From NCBI RefSeq assembly GCF_037893015.1, contig NC_133666.1:626846310-626910309 (forward strand): DNA of 64,000 nucleotides, written 5' to 3'. The first letter of the stretch is position 1; each line of letters begins with the position of its first letter. Position numbers and translations under genes: made by a program. Source of the stretch: Macrotis lagotis (taxonomy: Eukaryota; Chordata; Mammalia; Peramelemorphia; Peramelidae). Shown here one piece after another: positions 51,731 to 63,529 of this stretch. Under the pieces are notes generated by a model, which was given only the letters and a program-made list of their open reading frames with translations, searched no databases and had not been told where the DNA came from.

Positions 51731-52428
51731 ATACCCTTTGACCCAGCAATACCACCACTGGGTCTATACCCTGAAGAGATGATAAAAAAAAGGGTAAAAA
51801 CATCACTTGTTCAAAAATATTTATAGCAGCCCTGTTTGTGGTGGCACAAAATTGGAAATTAAGAAAATGCGCTTCAATTGGGGAAATGGCTTAACAAACT
51901 GTGGTATATGTATGTCATGGAACACTATTGTTCTATTAGAAACCAGGAGGGATGGGAATTCAGGGAAGTCTGGAAGGATTTTCATGAACTGATGCTGAGA
52001 GAGATTAGCAGAACCAGAAAAACACTGTACACCCTAATAGCAACATGGGGGGTGATGGTAAACCTTGATGGACTTGCTCATCCCTTCAGTGCACCAACCA
52101 GAGACAATTTTGGGCTATCTGCAATGGAGATAGCCCATCTGTATCCAGAGAAAGAATTATGGACTTTGAACAAAGACCAAAGACTATTACTGTAAAATTA
52201 GGGGAAAAACGTTATATTAATTTTACTATCTCATGCTTTATTTTTCTTCTTTAAGGATATGATTTCTCTGTCATCACATTCAACTGATGTATTCAACTCC
52301 ATGTATAACATGGAGCCAATGTAAAGACTAACAGAATGCCTTCTGTGGGGGGTGGGGGGAGGGAAGCAAGAATGGGTGGAAAATTGTAAAATTCAAAATA
52401 AAATCTTTCTTTAAAAAAAAATCTTGCA
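51731..52428 (+). mobile_element. L1 3' end, 5'-truncated
   Basis: The last 0.7 kb of an L1, from CCTTTGACCCAGCAATACCA through LNKLWYMYVMEHYCSIRNQE and REISRTRKTLYTLIATWG to a 3' UTR ending AAAATAAAATC and an A tail. It is the same subfamily as the inverted copy at 44158-47092. The flanking CTTGTCATTTC and CTTGCCATTTC are probable target duplications. Confidence 0.92.
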
Positions 52429-52578
52429 GGGTGGCTAGGTGGCACAGTGGATAGAGCACTGGCCCTGGAGTCAGGAGTACCTGAGTTCAAATCCAGCCTC
52501 AGACACTTATTACCTAGCTGTGTGGCCTTGAGCAAGCCACTTAACCCCATTTGCCTTGCAAAATCCTAAAAAAAAAAA
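52429..52578 (+). repeat. WSINE-type SINE nested at the L1 tail
   Basis: Direct copy inserted a few bases past the L1 A tail, within the right-hand target duplication of the L1. Confidence 0.92.
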
Positions 52579-54140
52579 CCTTGCCATTTCTGCCTTCACC
52601 ACATCTCTTGCACCTATCTCCTTATCCTTATTCTCATCCCTACCAGCTTATCTTGGGCCCTCATCATCTCTCACTTAGATTCTTTCAATAATCTCCTAAT
52701 AGGTCTTGTTCCTCAAGTATCTCCTCATTTTACTTTCAACTCCATGTTGCTGACAAAATGATTTTCCTTAAGTGATGATTTGACAGCATCATTCCACTAC
52801 TCATTTTACTTCTAGAAGCCTATGTAAATTCCATTTGACTTTTTAAGCCCATTACAACCTAGTCCCAATTTATTTTTGCATCTAGCTGTCTAGTTAAACT
52901 GTTTTTCTCTTGGTTCCTATCTCCCAATTCATTACCTGTGCAGACCCAATATTTGGTGGCACTTCTCCACCTTTCCCTCACAGAATCCCTCTCTTCCCCA
53001 AGAGGTAGCTCAAACATCACCTTTTATGTGAAACCTTTGCTGATTACTGTAACTGCTAGTGTCCTTTCCCAAGCTACAGTTATTTACTTTGTATTTATTG
53101 TGTTTATTCTTTTTATACCTATATGGGTATTTATCTCTTTTGTTACATTGTAAATGCATTGCTGGTGGTTATTGTTTCATGTACTGTATTTTCTTCCATT
53201 TGAAAAATTCTGCTGTAAGGGTATTTCTATTCCATTTTAGCCTGGCAGCATATCTTAATCATCAAAATACTTTAGATCAAGTTCAAGATGTCTTTAAATG
53301 CTATGAAGGAATGCCAGAAATCTGTTCCAATTCATCATATAGAGTATGTCCAGTTGAATGTTGTATTTCATTGAGGTCCTCTCTGTCCTGCATAGAAGCA
53401 TCATGTTGTTTGGCATGGGAGGATTTTAAAAAAATTGGGGCATATCACTTTCCAGTGTGACTCTGAGAAGGAACTGCCTGGAAGGAGAGGAAAAGTCCAT
53501 TGTTTTAGCCCTGGCTAGGTCACCTCCCTTCTGACTCAGACAAGAAATGACCTTCCAATTTTGATGGGTCCAGAGTATGTGGGCATTTTGATCTTATCAA
53601 TGTCCTGAATGTTGTCCTTGGATCACTGGCAGAAGTGTTTCAGTATACCAGGTGTCAAGGACAAACTGGACACAGATTCATCCTGGACAAATCACTTACT
53701 TTTGATTTCTTATCTGTAAAACAGTAATAACAGCAACTACCCAATGGCTTGTTGTGGGAATCAAGTGAGTATAAAGCACTTTGAAAACAAATTCTTATTT
53801 GAATACTACCTATTATTATGATGTACTTATGGTAGAGTATGCCAAAGACTTAGATAATATATCTTTTTATAAAACTGCTTAATGATAGCTGGCTAAATTA
53901 ATTTCTAAATGATAATCTTTGGAGGAAGGGGGAAACAAACCAATAAATTATCCTAGAACCCTGAAGGAGAAATATAGCCAAGATTGGGAACCTGATTCAT
54001 CAGTAGGACTGACAAGTGGAATATGGATCTTCAGAGATGATATGGGTTACAACAAACAACTAAAATAAGCCTATTTATATAGTAGAATAGTGATTTGTAC
54101 ATAAAAATTGCACATCTCTGTTGTGTGCAGCTTATATTTT
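52579..54140. other. Gene-free spacer
   Basis: An open frame at 53059-53460 has no recognisable similarity. A MIR-like relic lies at about 53670-53790 (GGACAAATCACTTAC, then TATCTGTAAAACAG). Confidence 0.4.
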
Positions 54141-54469
54141 TTTTTAAGTATAAAGGAAATTAAACAGTTTTTTTTCCAAAGCTGTCTTGTCTTTCTGTGA
54201 TTCCTTCTGGCCTTTCTTCTCTTCTTTTCCTGTAGATTTAAACTCTCTCAATGATGCCCTCCTTTTCTTTTTTGCAACCTTAACTCTAGTTTCTCTCCCT
54301 GTCTCCATTCCTTTCTCCTCCCCACCCTGAAGAAAAAAACCAGAACTTTTGTAACAAATATAGTTAATCAAAAAAGAACCAAATTCCCACATTCACTGTC
54401 TGGAAATGTATGACTCATATTATAATTGAAATCCATCACCTCTTAGTCAGGAGGTAGGTAAGCATTCTT

Positions 54470-55985
54470 CATCATTGGCCTTCTGGAACTGTGATTGGTG
54501 GTTGTATTGATCAAAGTTCTTAAGGTTGTCTTTACAGCATTGTTCTTTAATAAACTTTCCTGGCTCTGCTCATCACTTTGCATCAGTTCATATAAGTCCT
54601 CTTAGACTGTCATCATTTCTTATCATTCAATAATATCCTGTTAGATTATATTCATCCCCAAATATCAGGCACCCCTTAGCTTCCAATTCTTGACTAGAAA
54701 AAAGAGTTGCTATTAAATTTTTATACATATAACTCTTTTTCCTCTTTATTTGACATCTTTGGCATGTAGATCAAGTCAATAGTCAAAAATCATTTAGTAA
54801 GGGGCAGCTAGGTGGTGGATAGAGTGGATAGAGCACCAGCCCTGGAGTCAGGAGTACCTGAGTTCAAATCCAGCCTCAGACACTTAATAATTACCTAGCT
54901 GTGTGGCCTTGGGCAAGCCACTTAACCACATTGCCTTGAAAAAAACCTAAAAAAAGAAAAAAAACAAACAAAAATCATTTAATAAGTGCATTTTGCTAAG
55001 ACTTGAGAATACAAAGAAATACAAAGGTATATATGGGATAAATTGGAAATAAGAGGAAAGCACTAGAATTAAGAGGGATTTTTTTAAAATGGGATTTTAG
55101 TTGGGACTTAAAAGAATGTAGGGAAGTATGGAGTGCATCCAGGAATGGAGGAAAGAGAGAAAAATTGTCCAGAGCCTAATGGAATCTATTGTTTGTGAAT
55201 TAGCCAGGAAGCCAGGGTCACTGGATCCAAGAATATGTGAGAATGGTAGAAAGTGTCAGAAGAGGAGAAAGGTATGAGGGGGTAGGTTATGAAAGGCTTT
55301 GGATGCCAGAAGATGTTTGTATTTGATGCTGGAGGTGATTGGGAGCCACTGGCAGATACTGAGTTGGGAAGGTTAAGAGATATGATCTCATTTATGGATT
55401 TAGGAAAATCAGTTTGGTGGCTGGAGGATTGACCAGAATGGGAAGAAATCTGAGTTAAGCAGAGGAGAAAAGTTGTCTTCACCATGGCTCATGATGAGAC
55501 ATTATTGCTGTTTTCTTTCTTTACAGTTTTGGCAATTTTTCCATCTCTAAAAAAAATTTTTTTTGGCTTCTCTGTTTTTTCTTAATGACCTGGCCCTACT
55601 GCCCCCATCCATATCAGCTGTGTCTATTTTGAAGACCATGTTGCTCAATGAAGTTATCACTGGGTCAAAAGTGATGTAGTGAAGGACTTTTAGCCATTAT
55701 TCCAGACAACTTTCTAGAATGCTTAGACCAGAGGTGCTGTATATCTAGAAGCACTAAATAAATACAAACTATTAGTATTAATTGTATTTCTATCATTTCT
55801 GTGTCTTCAGAGATAGAATTCCAAATATTTTAACCACTCTGTACTGATACAATGGAAATCATATTTTCTTACTGGACTTTGTTATTAAATACAAAAATGC
55901 TGATGGTTTATGTGGATTTATTTTATATCTTGCAATTTTGCTGAGATTATGGTTTCAATTTATTATTGTTAATTTTTATTCATAT
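54470..55985 (-). mobile_element. Heavily decayed L1, interrupted by a SINE
   Basis: Minus-strand L1 landmarks are recognisable in order: GCATCAGTTCATATAAGTCC (about 54588), CACTGGGTCAAAAGTGATG (about 55658) and ATGGTTTATGTGGATTTATT (about 55905). It diverges far more than the copy at 44158-47092. A SINE sits at 54801-54966, and other sequence is interleaved. Confidence 0.6.
54801..54966 (+). repeat. WSINE-type SINE with long target duplication
   Basis: Direct copy flanked by CAAAAATCATTTAGTAAG and CAAAAATCATTTAATAAG, an 18-base target duplication with one change. The head contains an extra GTGGATAGA repeat. Confidence 0.94.
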
Positions 55986-56054
55986 GGTATTTTTATTAAT
56001 ATTTATAAGAATATAAGAATAACATTTATAAGAATATGAGAGGCACTGTGATAG

Positions 56055-56225
56055 GTGCATTACAAATAATATCTCATCTGATCCTCACAATAACTCTTGT
56101 GAGACAGGTTACTGTTAATAACCCCATTTTACCATTGAGAAAACTGAGGCAAAAAGAGGTTAAGTGATTTGATGAGGATCATATAGCTATTACATATCTA
56201 AGGTCAGATTTGAACTCAGGGTAAA
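56055..56225 (-). repeat. MIR-like relic
   Basis: Reverse core-SINE text: CCATTTTACCATTGAGAAAAC, GAGGTTAAGTGATTTGATGA and GGTCAGATTTGAACTCAGG. Confidence 0.7.
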
Positions 56226-57630
56226 TCATTTAACTTCATTCAATCTCAGTTTCCTCATTTATAAAATGGAAGTAATAAAATCAAACTCATAGGGTTAATG
56301 TAAGAATTAAAGAAGATAACATGTTAAAAAAATTGCAACCACTACATAAATATTAGGTATTGTTATAATTGTGGTGTTGCCACCATGTATTTTCCTCTAC
56401 AATTCCATTAACTTTTCCTTGAAGTATAAGGAGGGCAGGACAAGTATTCCTTTCTAACTCTACAGTTGGACACAATCCATTCCTTATAATAGCCAAGAAA
56501 TCAACCTTATACTTTGATATTATAGAGACCTGGAAGTAGTTTATGAAGAGGTAACTGAACTCATGGAAGCTGATGAGGTCACCAAATAAGAGAAGAAAAT
56601 TCAGAAAACTGGAGGTCACCACAATTGGGGGATATGATATGAACGATGATCTGGTAAAGGAGAACAAGAAAGAATAGTCTCAGAAAAACTGAAAAACAAG
56701 AGAGTATCAGGGAGGAAAAGATGGCCACGGGTGTCAAATACAGCAGATAGGTAGAAAAGGGCAAAGACTGAAAAAAGACCATCAGAGCTGACAGTTAAGA
56801 GATTACTGGTGATTTTGGAGAGAGCAGTTTCAGTCTAGTAAATCCAGTAAGATGAGAACAGGTAAAGGCAGTGAAGGTAGAGAGGTTGTTTTTTTTTTTG
56901 ATAGTATACATCTTGAACCGAACTTGGTCATTGTATCCAGATTGACTCAGAGAGAAAGTAAATAGCAATTGTTTCTGTTTTGGCAGAAAACCCGAGGGTC
57001 TTCCCCTCCCAGATTGATTTTTTTTTTCTGGACTATGCTGGAGGCCATTCTTTGCTTAATTTTTTTCTTACTTGCCTTAATTATGCTTTAATCAAAGTGA
57101 GACCTAGGCTAAGGTCTCTCACTGAATCCAGGATCATTTCCAGTCATAACAGCTCAGAGAAGAAAGAGAGGCTAGTGACTTTTCACAGTTCCCCTCATTT
57201 AAATTCAGTTCACTTGCATTTCTTGGCATCACCTTCCTGATATTTTGGTCCTCTTTGAGAACAAAAGTCAAACAACAGTCTGTAGTTGGAACAATAGGGT
57301 CGGTTGAGGATTTTAAGCATGAGGGGGAAATAGTTTTTGTGGGAAGATGATGGGGGGGGTTAGTAGAAAGATAATGAAGATGGGGGCAGGGCAGGGCTGA
57401 CAGGTTACAATCTACTGGAGCCAATGGGAAGGAATGGGATCCCGGGCGCGTGAAGAGGACTTGGCCCTGGCAAGGAGGACCACCCCACTGTCACAGACCA
57501 GGGGGAAAGGAGGAGAGAATGCGGGTTGGTCTCAGGGAGTTATAAAATGAGAAGGGGAGAAGACAGACTCAGGCGTTCCCATTTAGTTTCTCTGTGCTCT
57601 TTGGAAAGTCAGTTTTTCTCAGCTGTGAAA
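56226..57630. other. Gene-free spacer
   Basis: No gene is seen. Remnants of the long-tailed SINE lie at about 57085-57278 (CCAGGATCATTTCCAGTCAT, TTTTGGTCCTCTTTGAGAAC). Confidence 0.45.
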
Positions 57631-57649
57631 TGAGTAGGTGCTTGCCCCG

Positions 57650-57725
57650 CAGGGGCGCCTGCTTCTGGGGTCTGGGTTCGAGTCCCGCGTGAACTTAAAC
57701 AAGTCTCTCTGCACCTATTTCCCCG
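57650..57725 (+). repeat. MIR-like relic with a tRNA-type B box
   Basis: GGGTCTGGGTTCGAGTCCCG is followed by TTAAACAAGTCTCTCTGCAC, the arrangement seen in MIR cores. Confidence 0.5.
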
Positions 57726-57837
57726 CTCTGGCCATATGGGAAGGCCTTCAGCTCTGCCGTGCTGAGCCCCGAAAGCACCCCCCAAAAAGAGTACTCTTCA
57801 CCGTCACGCAAAGTTCCTTCAACATCTTTGCTCGAGG

Positions 57838-57999
57838 AGTAAATCCTTTTCGGCGATTAGCCAATCACGAGAGAAGGAAGGCGGGCCCAGATCATATTCT
57901 GATGGACAATGGGTTTAGAGTAAGTCCTTTTCGGCGATTAGCCAATCACGAGAGAAGGAAGGCGGGCCCAGATCATATTCTGATGGACAATGGGTTTAG
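57838..57999. repeat. 81-bp tandem duplication with CCAAT box
   Basis: Copies at 57838-57918 and 57919-57999 appear to differ at a single base near their start. Each holds GATTAGCCAATCACGAGAG, so CCAAT occurs at 57861 and again at 57942. Confidence 0.97.
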
Positions 58000-58128
58000 C
58001 CCAGAGAAGGAGAGGGAAACCAGAGCCCTCCCCTGCCCGTGGCGGCGTGGAGGAGTTGGTCTGGTTGCTAAGGGGAGGTTGGCTTCTCAGGTAGGCTGTT
58101 GGCTGTTGGAGGAGGAACGTTCTGTAGT

Positions 58129-58445
58129 CCCAGCCAATCAAACGGGAGACTGTAGACGTGGGCCCCAATCCGCAAAGGAGGGCCGGGCTGAGTGGTACGA
58201 TTTCGGGAAAAAGCCAGGGGGAGGAAATGAGCCAACGGAGGACCCTTCCATGCACACCTGGAGTGCACATAATTTTAACATGAGTTTCAAGTTTATTAAA
58301 GTTTATTAAATCCACCCCTAGGCATTGCCATCCTTTTTTCCCGGGAGGCGACGTCGTAAAAACAACATTTCATCAGCAATCCCCCCCCTCCGAAGAGATC
58401 GCCCGTGGTTAGTGCAGCCGTCGGGTCACGTGAGCCGGTTCCAAG
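58129..58445 (+). promoter_or_regulatory. GET3 proximal promoter
   Basis: A third CCAAT (CAGCCAATCA at 58131), an E-box GTCACGTGAG with CACGTG at 58427-58432, and a perfect YY1-type AAGATGGCGGC at 58443-58453 overlapping the start codon. The region is CpG-rich from about 58330 and has no TATA box. Confidence 0.65.
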
Positions 58446-61400
58446 ATGGCGGCTGGGGTGGCCGGGTGGGGGTTGGAGTCGGAGGAGTTCGAAGATGCTC
58501 CCGATGTGGAACCCCTGGAGCCTACGCTCAGCAACATCATCGAACAACGCAGCCTCAAGTGGATCTTCGTCGGGGGCAAGGGCGGCGTGGGCAAGACCAC
58601 CTGCAGGTGGGGGCGGGTGGGAAGTACCACCGTGGCCGGGGCTGGGGCGGCGATGGGGACCGGTGGGCTGTACCACCGCCATCGGGGCGCGGGGGCCGCG
58701 GCAGCTGGTGGGAGAGAGTAGGGTCAAACCCACGGGCGGGGGGAGAAGGGCGGTCCACTCCGGTCTCCCGCGGGTGGGGGGCTCGGGCTAGAGCCGGGAG
58801 GAGAAGGAAGGGGGCGGGGAGCCCGGGCCCGGCCTCCTTCCCTGGTCCCGGCCCGGCGCGGCCTCGGGCTCCCGCGGGGCCCACCTCCCCCCCCCCCCGT
58901 TGTGGGCCTTAGCGCCCCCTCCCAAGGACCAGCATGCTCTGCCTTGGGGGGGGTTCTGCACTCCCCCCCACCCCGGGGGTCTCACCTTCTTTCCCTGAGC
59001 CCACAGAACCTTGCCCACGCAAAGCCCCTTTGCTCCGGGTCCCACGTGCTTCCTTCCTGGGAATCACAGGTGTGCATGTGGAATCACAGGTGTGCGTGTA
59101 GAATCAGGTGTGCGTGCATGTAGAACCTTAGGTGTGCATGTGGAATCACAGGTGTGTGCAGGTGTGCATGCAGAATCATCATAGGTGTGCATACGGAATC
59201 AGGTGTGCGTACAGAATCACTGGTGTGCATGTGGAATCACAGGTGTGCATGCAGAATCATCATAGGTGTGCATACGGAATCAGGTGTGTGTACAGAATCA
59301 CTGGTGTGCATATGGAATCAGGTGTGCGTGTGGAATCACAGGTGTGCATGCAGAATCATCATAGGTGTGCGTGCGGAATCAGGTGTGCGTGCAGAATCAC
59401 TGGTGTGTGTGCATGTGGAATCACAGGTGTGCATGTGGAATCACAGGTATGCACGTGGAATCACAGGTGTGCATGCAGAATCATCATAGGTGTGTGTGTG
59501 GAATCAGGTGTGCATGCAGAATCACAGATGTGCGTGCAGAATCATCATAGGTGTGCATGTGGAATCACAGGTGTGCATAGGTATGTATGCAGAATCACAG
59601 GTGTGCATGCAGAATCATCATAGGTGTGCATGCAGAATCATCATAGGTGTGCATGTGGAATCACAGGTGTGCATGCAGAATCATCATAGGTGTGCGTGCG
59701 GAATCAGGTGTGCGTGCAGAATCACTGGTGTGTGTGCAGAATCACAGGTGTGCATGTGGAATCACAAGTGTGCATGTAGAATCTTAGGTGTGCATGTGGA
59801 ATCACAGGTGTGCATACAGAATCACAGGTGTGCATACAGAATCACAGGTGTGCATGTGGAATCTTAGGTGTGCGTGCGGAATCACTGGTGTGCATGCAGA
59901 ATCATAGGTGTGCATGCGAGCATAAGAAAAGTAGCCTCTCCCCCCCTTCTCTGGAGGATCTGAACTCCTGCCACAGTTCCTCTCCTTGCATGAGGTCCAC
60001 TTGCACCATTTCTTCCCTGGCTCCTTTGCTTCCGCAGCCACAGGCCCTCTCCCGGGCTTGGACAGATAACTTGATGTAGGATCTGCATTCCTTTTCTCTG
60101 GGTTCCACATAGCTCCCCTCCTTCCTACTTTGCTCCTCATAGGGCTCCATGCACTCTGTTTGACTTTCCCGCTGGAGCCCATTCCTCTCTAGCCTGTTTG
60201 GGACCAGAGCTGGGAGAGGGGGGGTGGAGCTCTGCCCCTCCTGCCCCCTCCAGCTGGCTCCCCTGGCTCTCACTCTGCCCAGCTGCAGCCTAGCAGTACA
60301 GCTGTCCAAGGGGAGAGAAAGCGTCCTCATCATCTCCACGGACCCAGCCCACAACATCTCTGATGCCTTTGACCAGAAGTTCTCCAAAGTCCCCACCAAA
60401 GTGAAGGGCTATGACAACCTCTTTGCTATGGTGAGTGCTGCAGGGTACTTGGGGTTGCTATGAATAGGGCTCATCTGCTTTGTTAACTTTGAAGCTACAA
60501 ATCAGAGAGAAAAAATCGGGGGGCAACAGCCTCGGGTCACAGATTCCCCTGTGCCCCTTCCTCTCTCGAGTCCTGGTACAAGGAGGACTTGACTAGATGG
60601 TTTCTGAGCACTCTCAGTTCTCACATTCTGTGACTTCAGGGGGAGAATGCTTTGTCCTACTGTTGACTCAGGCCAGGGGAGGAGAGGGGAGGAGAGGATA
60701 GGAGAGGATAGGAAAGGGCAGGGCCAAGGCCAAAGAATGGGTCTTCTAGAACTAAATTGACCATTGTCTCCCCAAATCAATTGACTCTCCTTCTGCCAGC
60801 TTGGAAATCTCCCTCTATTCTCTGATTCACCACTATTATCTTCTACTGTTGATTTCTTTGTCTGGATATGACCTTTCCATAGTTAGCACCTTACCTCAGG
60901 CCCTCATTATTTCCTGCCTGTCTTACTGCAGTAATGCCTTAACTTGTCTCTTCTTTCCCTACCCTATCCAGCACAAACTGCCAGACTGGCCTTCCCAGAG
61001 CAAGCCCTGATCACATCTTTTCCCTGCTCAAAAGACTGCAGTGGCTCCACTTGCATAGATTCCCCTGAATGACATACTGCCTATGAAGGAGCTTTGTAGG
61101 AGACCAGGAACCCAAGTCACTCCTCCCTCTCTCCCCATTGCTTTAGCCTGGGCTCTAAGCTTCATGGTGCAGGAGGACTGGATTTCTCTCTCGCTAGGTT
61201 GTTCATGATGCCAGAGTCAAGAGACTGCTGAGCAATAGGAAAGACTTTGGCTTCCCTGAAATAGAATTGTTGGTTTTCAAGCTGGAAGGAGTCTTGGAAT
61301 CAAACACTTTAATTTTACAGACAAGGAAATTGAAACTAGAATGATTTATTATAATTGAGATCATGCCCAAATAACAGCCAGGATTCCAAGGCAGATAGCT

Positions 61401-63529
61401 GACTCCATTCAGCTCTTGTGTTCTTACCCAGGGATGGGCACAGGACAGGGATTGTTCATTCCATTTTTTCATATTAAGAATTGAAATGTTTAGTGGTTTA
61501 GTAGGTCACAAAAGTGGTAAATGATAAACCAGAATTCTTAAACTGTCAGAGTTGAACTGGACCAGAAAGATAATTTAGTTCTGTCCCCTCTTTTATCTTA
61601 ATATCTGTGCTGCCCTCCCCTTCAACCAAGGTTTATTCCTTCTCCATTCTGATATCCAGACTCTGTTTCTACCCCACCTAACTCCAGCTCTCACTCTTCT
61701 CCCAACCTGATATCCCAGCTCACTTTTCCCTAGGCTGTTGTCTACCCTACCCTCCCGGAAGTCTGGCTCTCCTCAGACTGGGTCCTAGAAACATAATAAT
61801 ACTGGGATACAAGTGAACGAAGAAACAACAAGCCCTTTCTTGTAGGAGATGGCTTCAGTTCCTAACCCTTCCTGCTACTGGAAAGCCAAATTTGGACCAC
61901 TTAGTTCTTTCTAGATTGACTTTGAGCCAGCTCCAATCCCCAGACCATGGTATGAAATTCAACTAGGAAAAGGGACCACCAATCTATAAATAAAGATCTC
62001 TGTGGGCCACATAGTAATTTAGTTTTAAAATGTGATATAATCTGTGTTTTATTGTATTTTTATTTTCTTAAATCCAAATTATTTTTTAACCTGGCTTGGA
62101 CCATACTTGGGAATGTTGTGGGCCGCATGCTATGTTTGACACTCCTGTCCTAGCCCTTCCCTTCCTTTTTTTCATAAGGTTTGAATCAACCTTAGTGCCT
62201 TATCTCCTCTTAGTTGAGATAGGGAAAAGAGGGCTGGCTCCAATTCTCTGGCCCTTTGCCTGGAGTGGTTTTCCTATGTCCCTGCCTTCCTTGTCCTGGG
62301 TCATACAGAAGAAAGACCTGTTGGCTTGGGAGGCAGAGGACAGGTTCATCTGGGTGACCTGAGTTAGACACTTCCTTTTGGAGTCCCGCTGTCTTTATCT
62401 CTAAATTAGGGATGATAGCATCTCCCTTCAGGATTTTTCTTACCAGAGACATAGCTCTAAAGCTAGTTGGAATTTTAGAGATTATTTAGTCCTCCTTTCC
62501 TCATTTGTTTTTTTTTTAGGTTTTTTTTTTTTTTTTGCAAGGCAATGGGGCTAAGTGGTTTGCCCAAGGCCACACAGCTAGGTAATTATTAAGTGTCTGA
62601 GGCCGGATTTGAACTCAGGTACTCCTGACTCCAGGGCCAGTGCTCTATCCACTGCACCACCTAGCTGCCCCCTCCTTTCCTCATTTTACAGAGGAAGACA
62701 CATAGGGCCATCACAGGGACTTGATCCATGAGGTGACATCTATAGCAGCAGTGTAGATGGAGCCAGAAGTGGAGTACCCTTCCTTTGACTTGGTGCTCTT
62801 GGTCTTTGAGGACCCAATGATAGAATGTGTGTTGACTACTAACTAAACAAAAGCTATTTTATTATTCCATGTGTCTTCTGCAGGAGATTGACCCCAGCCT
62901 GGGTGTGGCAGAACTTCCTGATGAGTTCTTTGAGGAAGACAATATGTTGAGCATGGGCAAGAAGATGATGCAGGAGGCCATGAGTGCCTTCCCTGGCATC
63001 GATGAGGCTATGAGCTACGCTGAGGTCATGAGGTGAGTGGCAGGACCAGCTGGTGGAGGTCAAAGCAGCAGCCCAACTAGTCCTTCCTCACGTGGCTGTC
63101 CCTTCCTCCAACAGGCTGGTGAAAGGGATGAACTTCTCAGTTGTCGTATTTGACACAGCCCCCACTGGTCACACACTTCGGTTGCTCAATTTCCCCACCA
63201 TTGTTGAACGGGGCCTGGGCCGACTCATGCAGATCAAGAACCAAATCAGCCCCTTCATCTCTCAGGCAGGAAGGGGTCTCATTTGGGCTGGCAGTGGGAT
63301 GGTGCAGAGGGAGGGAAGACTGACCTCAGGGTTGAGGTGGAGGGGAGGCAGGTGGCAGCAGACCTGTGGTGGGCCTGGGAAATGTCAAGGTAGCAGTGAC
63401 CTTTCCTTCATTTTTCTCTAGATGTGCAACATGCTGGGCCTGGGTGACATGAATGCTGATCAGCTGGCCTCCAAGCTTGAGGAAACTCTGCCTGTCATCC
63501 GGTCGGTCAGCGAGCAGTTCAAGGATCCA
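58446..63529 (+). CDS. GET3: GET3 (ASNA1/TRC40), tail-anchored protein targeting ATPase, 5' part
   Basis: Five coding exons are in the window: 58446-58606, 60283-60430, 62884-63032, 63115-63265 and 63422-63529. They give 239 of about 348 residues, and the rest lies to the right. The protein starts [20 protein letters not shown]. The P-loop [10 protein letters not shown] is at residues 43-52, with [10 protein letters not shown] following. Switch I is in [12 protein letters not shown] and switch II in [13 protein letters not shown]. This cytosolic dimeric ATPase takes tail-anchored proteins from the BAG6/GET4/UBL4A complex and delivers them to the ER receptor GET1/CAML. Sequence is almost identical to human. 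Intron 4 begins GC rather than GT (SPFISQ|MCNML junction). Intron 1 contains a long minisatellite. Confidence 0.96.
59061..59920 (+). repeat. Minisatellite in GET3 intron 1, about 860 bp
   Basis: About forty copies of a roughly 20-base unit, GGTGTGCATGTGGAATCACA, with 18-, 20- and 23-base variants. The 23-base variant GTGCATGCAGAATCATCATA recurs about eight times and marks a higher-order pattern of about four units. Open frames across it reflect the repeat and are not genes. Confidence 0.95.
60431..62507. other. GET3 intron 2, left part
   Basis: No exon is seen. MIR-like traces lie at about 61270-61400 (TTTACAGACAAGGAAATTGAAAC-like text), and a GGAGA-rich stretch at about 60675-60715. Confidence 0.45.
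62508..62670 (-). repeat. WSINE-type SINE in GET3 intron 2
   Basis: Reverse full-length copy with CCTCCTTTCCTCATTT on both sides as a 16-base target duplication. Its poly-T is unusually long and split by AGG. Confidence 0.95.

Noticed and set aside
57661-57700. tRNA-like B box GGGTTCGAGTCC
   Set aside because: It is followed by MIR core sequence rather than a tRNA acceptor stem, and no A box or cloverleaf is present.
36000-58000. Search for retroviral, LTR or other capsid-bearing elements
   Set aside because: The only recognisable autonomous elements were L1 LINEs. No gag, protease, integrase or envelope-like peptide and no paired LTRs were seen.
57638-58309. 223-codon plus-strand frame upstream of GET3
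   Set aside because: It crosses a MIR relic and the 81-bp duplication and resembles no protein. The duplication preserves frame only because 81 is a multiple of three.
59132-59867. Open frames with repeated Cys-containing peptides in GET3 intron 1
   Set aside because: They follow from the 20-base minisatellite, shift frame with unit length and sit inside an intron.
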